Shown one piece after another: positions 25,656 to 34,739 of a DNA stretch of 64,000 nt (its first letter is position 1; every line of letters starts with the position of its first letter). The notes under the pieces are model-generated. The model saw only the letters and a list, made by a program, of their open reading frames with translations, was not told the origin of the DNA and searched no databases. Position numbers and translations under genes: made by a program. The stretch is from a bacterium (GTDB lineage Bacteria > Bdellovibrionota > UBA1018): positions 1 to 64,000 of the forward strand of contig JAIEMT010000004.1 in the NCBI GenBank assembly GCA_019751945.1, given 5' to 3'.

Positions 25656-26894
25656 TTAATTACCCGGTTTGATTTGGAGCTGCCAATGCTTGAAACGAGA
25701 GAGCATGGCCAAACCCGGAATGGCGATCAACGTCGATATTAAGAAGAAAATTTCCCATCCCAAGTGCTGAGCGAGAAAACCCGTAGGTGCGCTCGTCGCC
25801 GCACGCGAAAGCGCCATCAAGCTGGTTAAGAGAGCAAATTGCGTAGCGGTGAATCGACGATCGCAAAGACTCATCATGAAAGCAGTGTAGGCCGCGGTTC
25901 CCATGCCCGAGCAAATATTCTCGATTGCCACCGACGCCATCATCACCGGATAGCTTTTCCCCATGTGAGCGAGCAAAAGAAAAGTCAGATTGCTCACGCC
26001 TTGCGCGATACCAAATACCCAGAGCGCGCGACGAAGCCCAAGGCTCGCCATCCAAGCCCCGCCAATGAGTACGCCCACAATGGTGGCGGCGATTCCAAAC
26101 GTCTTCACGACGGCAGCGATGTCGGTTTTGCTAAACCCCAGCTCCAATAAGAAAGGCGTGGTCAATGCGTTCGCCATCACTGCGTCGATTTTGTAGAGAA
26201 ACAAGAAGAGCAACACTTCACCAGCGCCTTTGCGCATCCAAAATTCTTTTAAGGGGAGTACAAATGCCTCTGCCAAAGATTTTGGAAGCCGCACTTCCTT
26301 GGGTTCGGAAGCAAAGAGGGTGGCCAAAATGCCAATCGACATGGCGCCGGCCATGACCAGGTAAACGACTTTCCAGGGCAGGTGATCGGCCATGGCCAGA
26401 GCTCCGGCTCCCGACACAATCATGGCAATGCGGTAGCCCAGGGTTTGAATGCCTGCGCCGGCTCCCAACTCTTCAGGCAGGAGGGTTTCGGTTCGAAAGG
26501 CGTCGATAGCCACGTCTTGGCTAGCGCTGAAAAATGCGACCGCAAAAGCCAGGAACGCAATGGTTCCCAAAGAATGTCCAGGATCACAGAAGGCGAACAG
26601 AGCAATCGTGATGGCCAGAGCTACCTGACAGATCAGCATCCAACCCCTTCGTCTTCCTAGGAATGGTGGGATGTAGTGGTCCATCAACGGGGCCCATAGA
26701 AACTTGAGACTATAAGGAGTCGTGGCCAGGGCAAAAACACCGATCACTGTGAGATTCACCTGGGCGTCGCTCATCCAAGCCTGGAGCGTTGCACCAGTTA
26801 AAGCGAGTGGAAGGCCCGAGGAAAAACCGGTCAGTAAGATGACCATCATTCTCCAGCTGCCAAAGACGCTTAGGGACGCTTTCAGGGATTGCAC
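25656..26894 (-). CDS. ampG: AmpG-family muropeptide permease (MFS)
   Basis: A protein of 412 residues with about twelve membrane helices, starting at GTG. Diagnostic AmpG segments are LPLALTGATLQAWM, KFLWAPLMDHY, RRRGWM and ASQDVAIDAFRTE. AmpG imports anhydromuropeptides from cell-wall turnover for recycling; in predatory bacteria it could also take up prey wall fragments (inference). It diverges from the tldD gene across a very short intergenic region that contains a shared TATAC sequence. Confidence 0.92.
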   Translation of the reverse strand: MQSLKASLSVFGSWRMMVILLTGFSSGLPLALTGATLQAWMSDAQVNLTVIGVFALATTPYSLKFLWAPLMDHYIPPFLGRRRGWMLICQVALAITIALFAFCDPGHSLGTIAFLAFAVAFFSASQDVAIDAFRTETLLPEELGAGAGIQTLGYRIAMIVSGAGALAMADHLPWKVVYLVMAGAMSIGILATLFASEPKEVRLPKSLAEAFVLPLKEFWMRKGAGEVLLFLFLYKIDAVMANALTTPFLLELGFSKTDIAAVVKTFGIAATIVGVLIGGAWMASLGLRRALWVFGIAQGVSNLTFLLLAHMGKSYPVMMASVAIENICSGMGTAAYTAFMMSLCDRRFTATQFALLTSLMALSRAATSAPTGFLAQHLGWEIFFLISTLIAIPGLAMLSRFKHWQLQIKPGN

Positions 26895-26906
26895 GTCTGA
26901 AAAAGG

Positions 26907-26912
26907 TATACT
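26907..26912. promoter_or_regulatory. Shared, symmetric -10 element between ampG and tldD
   Basis: GGTATACT reads as TATACT towards tldD (start GTG 26919 or ATG 26925) and TATACC towards ampG (GTG 26894). No convincing -35 box is visible on either side. Both starts lie only about 6-13 bases from this core, and neither has a ribosome-binding site. Very short or absent leaders are likely. Confidence 0.4.
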
Positions 26913-26918
26913 ACAGCT

Positions 26919-28526
26919 GTGGCTATGTCATCTATTCAGCTAACCGCAACACCGCCCGGACAACGAGCCACTCTCGATCCTGAACTTCAAGCCCTTCGAA
27001 AACCCCTAGCAGAGCTGGTTCATACACTTGAAGCTCAAGAGGGCTGGTACGGATCTGTTTTTTTAGAACGCCGCGCGTCGACTAATTTTTCGGCGAACTT
27101 GAAGCAGACCAATGTCTCCGATCGCGTATCTCAGGGTGTCGTTCTTCGCATTTACGATGGCTACACTTTATTTGAACAAGCCACTGACGACCTGGAACTG
27201 GAAAGCTTAAAACAAACGGCGCTAAAGCTGGTGCAAAGAGTGCGCGGGAACAAACCTGGTAGCGGCGTACAGTTTCGGCCGTACCATCCGCCATCGTGGG
27301 AAGAACGCCGCGCTCAAAAGCTAGATCCAGAAATTACTTCTCAGATTCCTGCGAACGTGAACGCTCTCACTCCGGTTCATTTTGGAATTCGATTTCAAAA
27401 AACTCCCAAGGTCTCGGCGAGCGAAACCCTAGATCGTTTGAAGCATTTGGTATTGAAGTGCTTGGAGCTCGCTCCGAAGCACGGGCTGAAATCGGAGGAC
27501 GTCACGTTTGCAATGGCGAGACAGGGCTTCTCGCAAGAAGAGTCGATCTTTATCGACCGCGAAGTGAATATTTCCCAATCGCTGTATCGGATTGCTCTCA
27601 CCGTTATCACCATGTCGGGAGCAGAACGCACCGTGAGTCGAATCGGTGGCCTTGGCGGATTGGAAGCAGTGGAATTTTCGGACGCGGACATCGGAAAGCT
27701 TTTAGAAGATTTGAAATCCTTGAAAACTGCGGAGCGACTGAACCCAGGAAAATATCGCGTGCTGCTGAGCCCGGTGTTGACCGGAGTTTTAGCGCACGAA
27801 GCGTTCGGTCATTCCCAAGAAGGTGACACTTGCGCTCGTGGTCGCAGCCGCGCTTGGGAACTTCACAAGATCGAAGAGAAGGTCGGCAATCAACACGCCA
27901 CCATCTTAAACAACCCCGCTATCTTCCAAAATGGCACCGAGGATTTCGCTGCCTGGGGTAGTTATTTCTTTGATGAAGAAGGTTGGTTCGCGCAGGAACA
28001 AGTTCTCTTAGACGAAGGCACGCTCAAGTCACCCATGACGAATTTAACCTCGGCCATTCGCCTGGGAGTTCCCCGGACTGCGAACGGAAAAAGAGAGAGC
28101 TGGGCGAGCGGAGTTTACACGCGCCAGACCAACACCTATTTCAGCCCCGGTCACAACACCTACGACGAACTTCTGGCTCAAATCGACGACGGCTTTATTG
28201 CTACAGAAGCTGCCGGCGGAATGGAAGACCCCAAGGGCATGGGAATCCAAGTGGGCATTCAATTTTTGAAGGAAGTGAAAAACGGAAAACTCACCGGCCG
28301 CACTTTCAAAGGACCAGCGGGTGGAGACATTCAAATGACCGGCTACGTTCCGGATGTTTTGAAATCAATTTTAGGAAAATCTAAAATTGAATCGACCTCA
28401 GAACGCCCCGACCGTGCCCGCCATCCTTTTAATGATGCTGGCGGCTGTGGCAAATATCACAAAGAGTTCGTTTACGCAGGCTGCGGCGGCACTTACGTTC
28501 TCTTAGACCAGGTAATTCTCGGATGA
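26919..28526 (+). CDS. tldD: TldD-family metallopeptidase
   Basis: A protein of 535 residues. The central domain carries HEAFGH at about 293, the HExxxH zinc site of TldD, preceded by LSPVLTGVLA and followed by SQEGDTCARGRSRAW. The C-terminal domain has the typical TLKSPMTNLTSA, GNKRES-like segment and GGMEDPKGM. TldD acts with TldE/PmbA as a cytoplasmic peptidase that trims peptides such as microcin precursors and degrades unfolded peptides. It overlaps the next gene (TldE-like) by ATGA. The start is GTG at 26919 or ATG at 26925. Confidence 0.92.
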   Translation: MAMSSIQLTATPPGQRATLDPELQALRKPLAELVHTLEAQEGWYGSVFLERRASTNFSANLKQTNVSDRVSQGVVLRIYDGYTLFEQATDDLELESLKQTALKLVQRVRGNKPGSGVQFRPYHPPSWEERRAQKLDPEITSQIPANVNALTPVHFGIRFQKTPKVSASETLDRLKHLVLKCLELAPKHGLKSEDVTFAMARQGFSQEESIFIDREVNISQSLYRIALTVITMSGAERTVSRIGGLGGLEAVEFSDADIGKLLEDLKSLKTAERLNPGKYRVLLSPVLTGVLAHEAFGHSQEGDTCARGRSRAWELHKIEEKVGNQHATILNNPAIFQNGTEDFAAWGSYFFDEEGWFAQEQVLLDEGTLKSPMTNLTSAIRLGVPRTANGKRESWASGVYTRQTNTYFSPGHNTYDELLAQIDDGFIATEAAGGMEDPKGMGIQVGIQFLKEVKNGKLTGRTFKGPAGGDIQMTGYVPDVLKSILGKSKIESTSERPDRARHPFNDAGGCGKYHKEFVYAGCGGTYVLLDQVILG

Positions 28527-29908
28527 ACCGTTGGAATTTAGATCAGCTCAAAGCGCGCCTTCAACAGCGCAAAGAAGTAAAAGGTTGGATTATTTCTCAA
28601 GAGCACACCCATCGTCGGGAACGCTACTTCTTAGGCGAAAGCAAAAATCTCGCCATCGATCAAGATCGAGACGTTCGATCCGAATCAATTACTGCCCGAA
28701 TTTTTGTAAAGCTTCCCACCGTGGGAAGACAGGGCGAAATCAGCAAGAAACTTTTTTTGCGGCTTCCTTTGGATCCCCAACTGGACGCAGCCATTCAGTC
28801 AGCCCTCCAAACAGATCACCAAGCTTGGGAGCTTCCGGTAAAACTGGAAGCTGCTGTGCCGCAGCTCTCCACGACCGATCCGCGCATGGCGGAAGATTTG
28901 GAATCCGTGGTTCAAAAACTCACCCAGAGAATTTCTTTGGCGGTGAACAAGGCGCGTGAAACCACTTTTAATTCGGCCGAACTTTTTCTTTCGACTCACG
29001 ACCGAGAATTGCATCTCAGCAATGGATTGGTTCATCGCACCTCGCAGAGCCGAATCTATTTAGAAACTGCATATTCTTACGCCCGCAAATCGGAAACATC
29101 GCCCATTGCGGATTCCGATGAATATTTGAAGACCATGTGGTCTGTCAGCTTGGACGACCTTCCGCTGGAGGAGTTTTTTGACGAAGCCTCCGATCGTGCG
29201 CGGCACTCCCTCGATGTCTTACGACCGGTGAGTGGAAATTTTGCCGTCATCGTCGATTCCGATGTGCTACTGAATCTTTTCCACGGCCAGATCAACCAAC
29301 TTTCGGCCGTCAACGCTTACAATCAACTGCCTTTTGTGAAACCCGGAGACGCTTTAATTCCTGAAGCCCAGGGGGATTTACTCACCATCTCTCTAGATCC
29401 GTCTCTCTCTTTTGGCGCAGACACCTTGGCCATTTCCGATCAAGGCGTATTACAAGAACCCTTGCTCTTAGTGAAAGAAAACCAAGTCGTTTCTACTGCG
29501 ACTGAAAAACAGTATGCGGACTATCTGAAAAAAGAAGTGACGACTTCTCGCGGAAATATTTTAGTGGCCCCGGGAAAGCTCAGTCACAAAGAATTAACTG
29601 AGCAAGCTCCCGCCGTTTTAGAAGTGCTGCAGTTTTCGGGATTGTTTTCTGATTCCAACACCGGAACCTTTAGCAGTGAAATTCGATTGGCAAAACTCTA
29701 CGACAATAAAAAGAAAACCGTTACCTACATTAAGGGCGGTTCGCTTTCGGGTTCCATTCGGGAGAATTTTAAGAATCTGCGTCTCTCAAACCAGCTTGTG
29801 AAGCGCGCACACTTTGAAAACAGCGAAGCGATGGGCGGATCCAATTCAGGCACCGGCTACCACGGTCCGCAGTACGCATTACTGAGCGATGTTTCGATCG
29901 TTTCTTAG
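28523..29908 (+). CDS. pmbA: TldE/PmbA-family partner protein
   Basis: A protein of 461 residues, translated through a four-base overlap with tldD. It has the TldD/PmbA fold but no HExxxH; in its place the segment VIVDSDVLLNLFHGQINQLS corresponds to the altered region of TldE. The N-terminal SRIYLETAYSYARKSE and C-terminal GGSLSGSIRENF are family features. TldE lacks metal-ligand residues and works as the partner of TldD in a heterodimer. Its 3' end overlaps that of tadA (convergent) by four bases. Confidence 0.88.
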   Translation: MNRWNLDQLKARLQQRKEVKGWIISQEHTHRRERYFLGESKNLAIDQDRDVRSESITARIFVKLPTVGRQGEISKKLFLRLPLDPQLDAAIQSALQTDHQAWELPVKLEAAVPQLSTTDPRMAEDLESVVQKLTQRISLAVNKARETTFNSAELFLSTHDRELHLSNGLVHRTSQSRIYLETAYSYARKSETSPIADSDEYLKTMWSVSLDDLPLEEFFDEASDRARHSLDVLRPVSGNFAVIVDSDVLLNLFHGQINQLSAVNAYNQLPFVKPGDALIPEAQGDLLTISLDPSLSFGADTLAISDQGVLQEPLLLVKENQVVSTATEKQYADYLKKEVTTSRGNILVAPGKLSHKELTEQAPAVLEVLQFSGLFSDSNTGTFSSEIRLAKLYDNKKKTVTYIKGGSLSGSIRENFKNLRLSNQLVKRAHFENSEAMGGSNSGTGYHGPQYALLSDVSIVS

Positions 29909-30348
29909 ACTTTTCGTTTGTTCTTAAAAAAGTCGGACAGGATCTGCCCGCAGCGAGGATCCTCTTCATACTTCACCGAGAACCGATGATTGGTACGAAC
30001 ATCTTCATGCAAAGAATACCCTAAGCTGAGCGCCCCACCCTTGGGATCTTTTGCTCCGTAAACGACTTCAGTCACTCGCGCTTGTTGACAAGCAGCCAGG
30101 CACATCGGACACGGTTCCAACGAGACATAAAGCGTGCAGTCGACTAAGCGCCAGGAGTTCAAATTCTTTGCGGCATCTTGAATAGCTAAAATCTCAGCGT
30201 GTGCCACCGGATTGTGATCTTGCTCGCGACGATTCAAGCCGCGGCCCACGATTTTTCCTTGATGAACGACAACCGCTCCCACAGGAACTTCATCGAGCGC
30301 TGCCGCATTTTGCGCAAGCTCGAGCGCTGCCTCCATCGGCGAGCTCAA
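29905..30348 (-). CDS. tadA: tRNA-specific adenosine deaminase
   Basis: A protein of 147 residues of the CDA fold: HAEILAIQDAA (zinc His plus catalytic Glu) and PCPMCLAAC (two zinc cysteines). TadA converts A34 to inosine in the wobble position of tRNA-Arg(ACG). Normal in length and complete. Its start overlaps the stop of the upstream PilZ gene by four bases, so it is translated in its wake. Confidence 0.94.
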   Translation of the reverse strand: MSSPMEAALELAQNAAALDEVPVGAVVVHQGKIVGRGLNRREQDHNPVAHAEILAIQDAAKNLNSWRLVDCTLYVSLEPCPMCLAACQQARVTEVVYGAKDPKGGALSLGYSLHEDVRTNHRFSVKYEEDPRCGQILSDFFKNKRKV

Positions 30349-31193
30349 GCGGAACCTTCCGCTTCTTGAACTTCCGCCTCAGAGACCTTCAATTTGCCCT
30401 TCTTCATTTCTTCATAGCGGCGATTGAATTCTTCTTGGCTCAAGAGGTACCGATAAGACCGGTAAACGTCGCCCATCTTTTCAATTCTTTGAGTCATGGC
30501 GCGAAGGACTTGTCGCTGAGTTCGAGTGAGACGATCGAATTTGATTCCAATTCCTTTGGGATGGGTGACCGCGCTATCGGCGCGCCAAACGACAGTACCC
30601 TGACACTCGAGGTTCACACCGAACGCGCGCAGGTCCATCGAAATTCTTTCGTCCATTGTGAGATCTTGGCGCAACTTCACGAAGCAACCTTTGGCGGAAA
30701 GATCTAAAACTTCCCCTTGTAGGCGGTTGCCATTTTTTCTTTCCAACTCCACCGGAATGGAAAGTCGATACCGGGGATTGCTTTCCCACCATCGAATCTT
30801 AGGAAGAAAGTAGGGAACTCGGATTTCGCGCTCTGCGCGATTATAGAAGATCCAAACAATGACCAACGAAAACACAAAACTGAGAATTCGGTAACGACTT
30901 TCACCATAGTGAAAAGCCAGAAGAACGTTGGCGTAAATGACGATCAGCTGACTCGTACAGAAGGTGTACCAAGCCCATCGACGCATCTTCCAAAACCCAA
31001 TGCCAGAGACGATTCCCAAGACATTCATCACCAAAAAAGCGGGGGAGAGGTAAAGCCCGAGACATTTTGTTGCCGAGACATTGAAAAGCGTGACGGCAAA
31101 GATCAGGTAGCTGATGGGAAAAACCACCATCACTAGGGCAATAATCTTGAGAATTCGACTCGCGTAATTTTTCACGAACCTACCCTTTACCAT
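30345..31193 (-). CDS. Membrane-anchored PilZ-domain protein
   Basis: About 282 residues from the ATG at 31193; a longer frame from 31229 and a GTG at 31175 with AAGG upstream are alternatives. Four membrane helices occupy the first 130 residues. A PilZ domain follows, with NPRYRLSIP and DLSAKGCFV (DxSxxG). The C-terminal tail is charged and helical. c-di-GMP binding to a membrane-fixed PilZ protein suggests an output located at the inner membrane. It is translationally coupled to tadA and diverges from pruA. Confidence 0.83.
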   Translation of the reverse strand: MVKGRFVKNYASRILKIIALVMVVFPISYLIFAVTLFNVSATKCLGLYLSPAFLVMNVLGIVSGIGFWKMRRWAWYTFCTSQLIVIYANVLLAFHYGESRYRILSFVFSLVIVWIFYNRAEREIRVPYFLPKIRWWESNPRYRLSIPVELERKNGNRLQGEVLDLSAKGCFVKLRQDLTMDERISMDLRAFGVNLECQGTVVWRADSAVTHPKGIGIKFDRLTRTQRQVLRAMTQRIEKMGDVYRSYRYLLSQEEFNRRYEEMKKGKLKVSEAEVQEAEGSA

Positions 31194-31249
31194 GAAACAC
31201 TGCATATTTCGAGTTGGCCACTCCACCATTTTTCAGGTAATTTTCGGCC

Positions 31250-32866
31250 ATGCCCTCTTCGATCCCGCAAAATGAACCCGTTCGAAACTACGCCCCTGGA
31301 GAATCCCCTCGTGAAAAGTTGAAGGCTCGACTGAAGTCGATGTCGGTCGAGAAAGTAGAGATTCCCTGTTTCATCGGTGGCAAGGAAGTACGAACCGGCC
31401 AAAAACGATCGGTGGTCATGCCTCATTCCCATAAGGAAGTGGTAGCGGAGGCACACTTCGCTGGTCCCGAAGAGATTCAAGCAGCAGCTGAGGCCGCCCT
31501 AAAAGGGAAGTCGGAATGGGAAGCCATGTCCCCAGCCGACCGGTCCTCCATCTTCTTGAAGGCGGCGGACCTCTTGGCAGGTCCTCACCGCGATCACTTG
31601 AACGCGGCTACCATGCTAGGACAATCGAAGAGCGCCTACCAGGCCGAGATTGATTCTGCCTGTGAACTCATCGACTTTCTCAGATTCAATGCTTACTTTT
31701 ATCAGCAGATCCAGGAGATTCAGCCCCTCTCCGTTCCAGGAGTTCGCAACCAGCTCGACTATCGACCGCTCGAGGGGTTTGTCTTCGCCATCACGCCGTT
31801 TAATTTCACGGCCATTGCCGGAAATTTGCCTGCTGCACCGGCCATCATGGGAAACACGGTCGTTTGGAAACCTTCAGATACGCAGCTTCTTTCGGCCTAT
31901 CACACGATGAGGCTTTTTAAAGAAGCCGGACTTCCCGATGGGGTCATCAACATGATTCCAGCCGAAGGTCCCATGTCGGGGCAAGTGCTACTCAATCACC
32001 CCGACCTCGCAGGAGTGCACTTCACGGGATCGACGGGTACCTTCAATCACATCTTTAAAACTATCGGCTCTCAAATTTCCCGCTACCGTTCCTACCCAAG
32101 AATTGTTGGGGAAACCGGGGGCAAGGGTTTTGTCTTTGCTCACCCCTCAGCTAATGTGGATGCGCTAGCTACTGCGCTGGTTCGTGGGGCATTTGAGTTT
32201 CAAGGCCAGAAATGTTCAGCTGCTTCTCGTGCCTACATTCCGCGAAGCCTGTGGCCCAAGGTGCAAGAAAAACTCATTGCTGAAATTCAAACCATCAAAG
32301 TGGGCGATGTGCGAGATTTCCGAAACTTCATGAACGCCGTGATTGATGAACGCGCGTTCAAAAAAATCACTGGCTACATCGACCTTGCCAAAGCTTCGAC
32401 CGACGCAAAAATTTTAACCGGTGGTACTTCGGATTCTAAGAAGGGCTACTTCATCGACCCGACTGTGATTCTCGCAGCAGACCCCAGCTTCAAAACGATG
32501 GCAGAAGAAATCTTTGGACCCGTACTCAGCGTGTTCGTCTATCAAGACAACAAGCTCGAGGAAACTCTGACCATCTGCGATCAGACGTCGCCTTACGCCC
32601 TCACCGGCGCGATCTTTTCAGAAGATCGAACCGCAACCGTACACTTGAGCGCTCGGTTGCGAAACACCGCTGGAAATTTTTACATCAACGATAAGCCCAC
32701 GGGGGCGGTCGTGGGTCAGCAACCTTTTGCCGGTAGCCGAGCTTCGGGGACCAACGATAAAGCAGGCAGCATGTTCAACTTGCTTCGTTGGACGTCGATA
32801 CGAACTATTAAAGAAACGTCGATCCCGGCAAAAGACTACCGCTACCCGTTCTTAGGCGCGGAGTAA
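31250..32866 (+). CDS. pruA: L-glutamate gamma-semialdehyde (P5C) dehydrogenase
   Basis: A protein of 538 residues of the aldehyde dehydrogenase superfamily. The catalytic Cys is in GQKCSAASRAYIP (near residue 324), the general base Glu in VGETGGKG, and the NAD region in GSTGTFNHIF. The N-terminus and PEEI/EVVA segments resemble the long, mitochondrial-type P5C dehydrogenases rather than the PutA-fused type. It oxidises glutamate semialdehyde from proline or ornithine to glutamate. It has no linked proline dehydrogenase, and converges with an arginase-family gene (3' overlap of 15 bases). Confidence 0.93.
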   Translation: MPSSIPQNEPVRNYAPGESPREKLKARLKSMSVEKVEIPCFIGGKEVRTGQKRSVVMPHSHKEVVAEAHFAGPEEIQAAAEAALKGKSEWEAMSPADRSSIFLKAADLLAGPHRDHLNAATMLGQSKSAYQAEIDSACELIDFLRFNAYFYQQIQEIQPLSVPGVRNQLDYRPLEGFVFAITPFNFTAIAGNLPAAPAIMGNTVVWKPSDTQLLSAYHTMRLFKEAGLPDGVINMIPAEGPMSGQVLLNHPDLAGVHFTGSTGTFNHIFKTIGSQISRYRSYPRIVGETGGKGFVFAHPSANVDALATALVRGAFEFQGQKCSAASRAYIPRSLWPKVQEKLIAEIQTIKVGDVRDFRNFMNAVIDERAFKKITGYIDLAKASTDAKILTGGTSDSKKGYFIDPTVILAADPSFKTMAEEIFGPVLSVFVYQDNKLEETLTICDQTSPYALTGAIFSEDRTATVHLSARLRNTAGNFYINDKPTGAVVGQQPFAGSRASGTNDKAGSMFNLLRWTSIRTIKETSIPAKDYRYPFLGAE

Positions 32867-33910
32867 TTTCGCCTTACCTTGGGAATAGAGCGTCCAAGCT
32901 GTCATCTTATAGAGCATGCGCGCGCCAACGTTCGCATCCCATTCATTTTCTTTCGGGCCAGGCGACACTTCGTTGAGATCGAAGCCGATGATTTTTTTCC
33001 CAGCCTTCGCTACTGCAGCGATGAGCTGCAACGCTTCGTGAAACTCTAAACCACCCGGGACCGGAGTACCCGTGTGTGGACAATAGCGGGGATCCAATCC
33101 GTCAATGTCGAAAGAAATCCAAACTTCATTCGGAAGTTCTGAAACAATGCTCTGAGTAATCTTGGACCAAGAAGTCCCTTCCGATTTTTTCTGAGCCGTT
33201 TCAAAGTCGTAGAAAGTCTTAACTCGTGATCCTTGTTCTCGGCAGTACGAAATCTCTTCTTCACAAACATCGCGAATGCCCACTTGAACCAGCTTCTTCA
33301 CCTGGGGGACGTGATCTAAAACATTTCTCATGATCGAAGCGTGCGACCATTCAAACCCCTCGAAGGCATCGCGGGTATCGGAGTGCGCATCGAAGTGAAG
33401 GATTCCAAAATTAGAATAGACTTCGCCCGCGGCCTTAATTGCGCCAAAGGGAACGGAGTGATCGCCGCCGACAATGGCAGGAATTTTCTTGGCCTTAAAT
33501 ATTTTTCGGGTCTCGGCTTCTACAAAATCATTGAGGCGCGTGCCGAGCTCATTGACTCGCTCGAGATCTTTTTTCAAAGAAGGCTTGCCCGAAATGTCTC
33601 CGCCCACATCGATAATTTTTTGGGCAAAGCGTTTGGCTTCTTTATTCCAATCACGGACCTTCGACGCTTCTTCCAAAAAGAAAAGACCGGGCTCATAAGG
33701 CTTCTCCACTTCGAGATCGAAAAGATCGACTTGATGGCTCGCTTCAAAAATAGCGCCTGGACCATTAGAGGTACCGCCGCCGTAAGAAGTGGTCGCTTCC
33801 CAAGGAACGGGCAAATAAATCAGCGCGGATTCTTTTTCAGAATAGGGGAGACCAAAAACTCCCGAATCTTCGGAAGCGGCTGCATTTGGATCAAAACTTT
33901 TTGAGCTCAT
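32852..33910 (-). CDS. Arginase/agmatinase-family ureohydrolase
   Basis: A protein of 352 residues. The two-manganese site is complete: GGDHSVPFG, HFDAHSDTRDAF (the DAHxD motif) and SFDIDGLDPRYCP. The His-Gly-containing HTGTPVPGG loop follows. Members hydrolyse arginine, agmatine, guanidinobutyrate or formimidoylglutamate; the specificity cannot be read with certainty. Sitting next to P5C dehydrogenase, an arginine-to-glutamate route is plausible. The start overlaps the stop of the RNase H gene by four bases. Confidence 0.9.
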   Translation of the reverse strand: MSSKSFDPNAAASEDSGVFGLPYSEKESALIYLPVPWEATTSYGGGTSNGPGAIFEASHQVDLFDLEVEKPYEPGLFFLEEASKVRDWNKEAKRFAQKIIDVGGDISGKPSLKKDLERVNELGTRLNDFVEAETRKIFKAKKIPAIVGGDHSVPFGAIKAAGEVYSNFGILHFDAHSDTRDAFEGFEWSHASIMRNVLDHVPQVKKLVQVGIRDVCEEEISYCREQGSRVKTFYDFETAQKKSEGTSWSKITQSIVSELPNEVWISFDIDGLDPRYCPHTGTPVPGGLEFHEALQLIAAVAKAGKKIIGFDLNEVSPGPKENEWDANVGARMLYKMTAWTLYSQGKAKLLRA

Positions 33911-34650
33911 TTAAAATTCCTCACTCCCCACTCTTCCAAGATCGCTTGCTCATCTTCGGCCGAGAGCGTTTTTCGATACTTGGCTGCGGTCATTCCTTTT
34001 ACTCTGTTTTCACATTCAGACCAAGTCGAATGGCGCATCGCTTTTCCATTCACAAGACTGAGGTAGGAATAGGCGGGTCCGTCCTTTTTCTTCTTTTTTA
34101 CGGCCATCGGGGCGGACTTCGCCGTGTCCCGCAAATCGGAAAGAGAATAGTCCTTTAAAGTCCCGTCATAGAGGTACGGATCACGCCCCTTTGAAAATGC
34201 GACTGCGATTTCATCGACCCGTTCATTTCCAGCTACTCCGCTATGCCCAGGCACGTGGTTCCAACGAACGGGGGCACGTTTCTTTCGTCGAAAATGGACT
34301 TCATTGAGGCGAACCCAAATATCAGAGTTCGCAACCGGCTTTCCTTCTTTGGTCTTCCAGCCGTTTTTCTGCCAGCCGAAAATCCACTTGGTCACACCCT
34401 CAATTAAGTATTTGGAGTCTGTGTAAACATCGACGGCTCCGTTGGGAGCAATTTCTTCCAATCTTTCCAAAGCGCGGAGTGCAGCAAGCAGCTCCATCTG
34501 GTTGTTGGTAACCGGATTTGCACCGCCCCCCAATTCCACCACTCGGTCTTGGGCGGTTAAAATGAGAGCTCCCCAACCCCCGGGCCCCGGATTTCCTGAA
34601 CTGGCGCCGTCTATAAAGATAATGCTGTCTTTGCCTTGAGAAGGGGTCAT
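33907..34650 (-). CDS. rnhA: Ribonuclease HI with C-terminal hybrid-binding-like domain
   Basis: A 247-residue protein with GAGGGTA just before the ATG. The RNase H domain (1-150) has the four acidic catalytic residues in FIDGASSGNPGPGGW, NNQMELLAALRAL, VYTDSKYLIEG and the later GHSGVAGNERVDEIA. After a Lys-rich linker, residues about 195-245 (YSYLSLVNGKAMRHSTWSEC, ENRVKGMTAAKYRKTLS) match the hybrid-binding (Caulimovirus VI) domain that grips RNA-DNA hybrids. In eukaryotic and many bacterial RNases H1 this domain is N-terminal; here it is at the C-terminus. It should degrade RNA in R-loops and primers. Confidence 0.92.
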   Translation of the reverse strand: MTPSQGKDSIIFIDGASSGNPGPGGWGALILTAQDRVVELGGGANPVTNNQMELLAALRALERLEEIAPNGAVDVYTDSKYLIEGVTKWIFGWQKNGWKTKEGKPVANSDIWVRLNEVHFRRKKRAPVRWNHVPGHSGVAGNERVDEIAVAFSKGRDPYLYDGTLKDYSLSDLRDTAKSAPMAVKKKKKDGPAYSYLSLVNGKAMRHSTWSECENRVKGMTAAKYRKTLSAEDEQAILEEWGVRNFK

Positions 34651-34739
34651 TACCCTCGAATCTGCCCCGAACCCCCATTAATTACAAGGAGTTATCTCAG
34701 CAATTCTTATGACAGAGCCGTGACACAAAAGAGAGTCAA

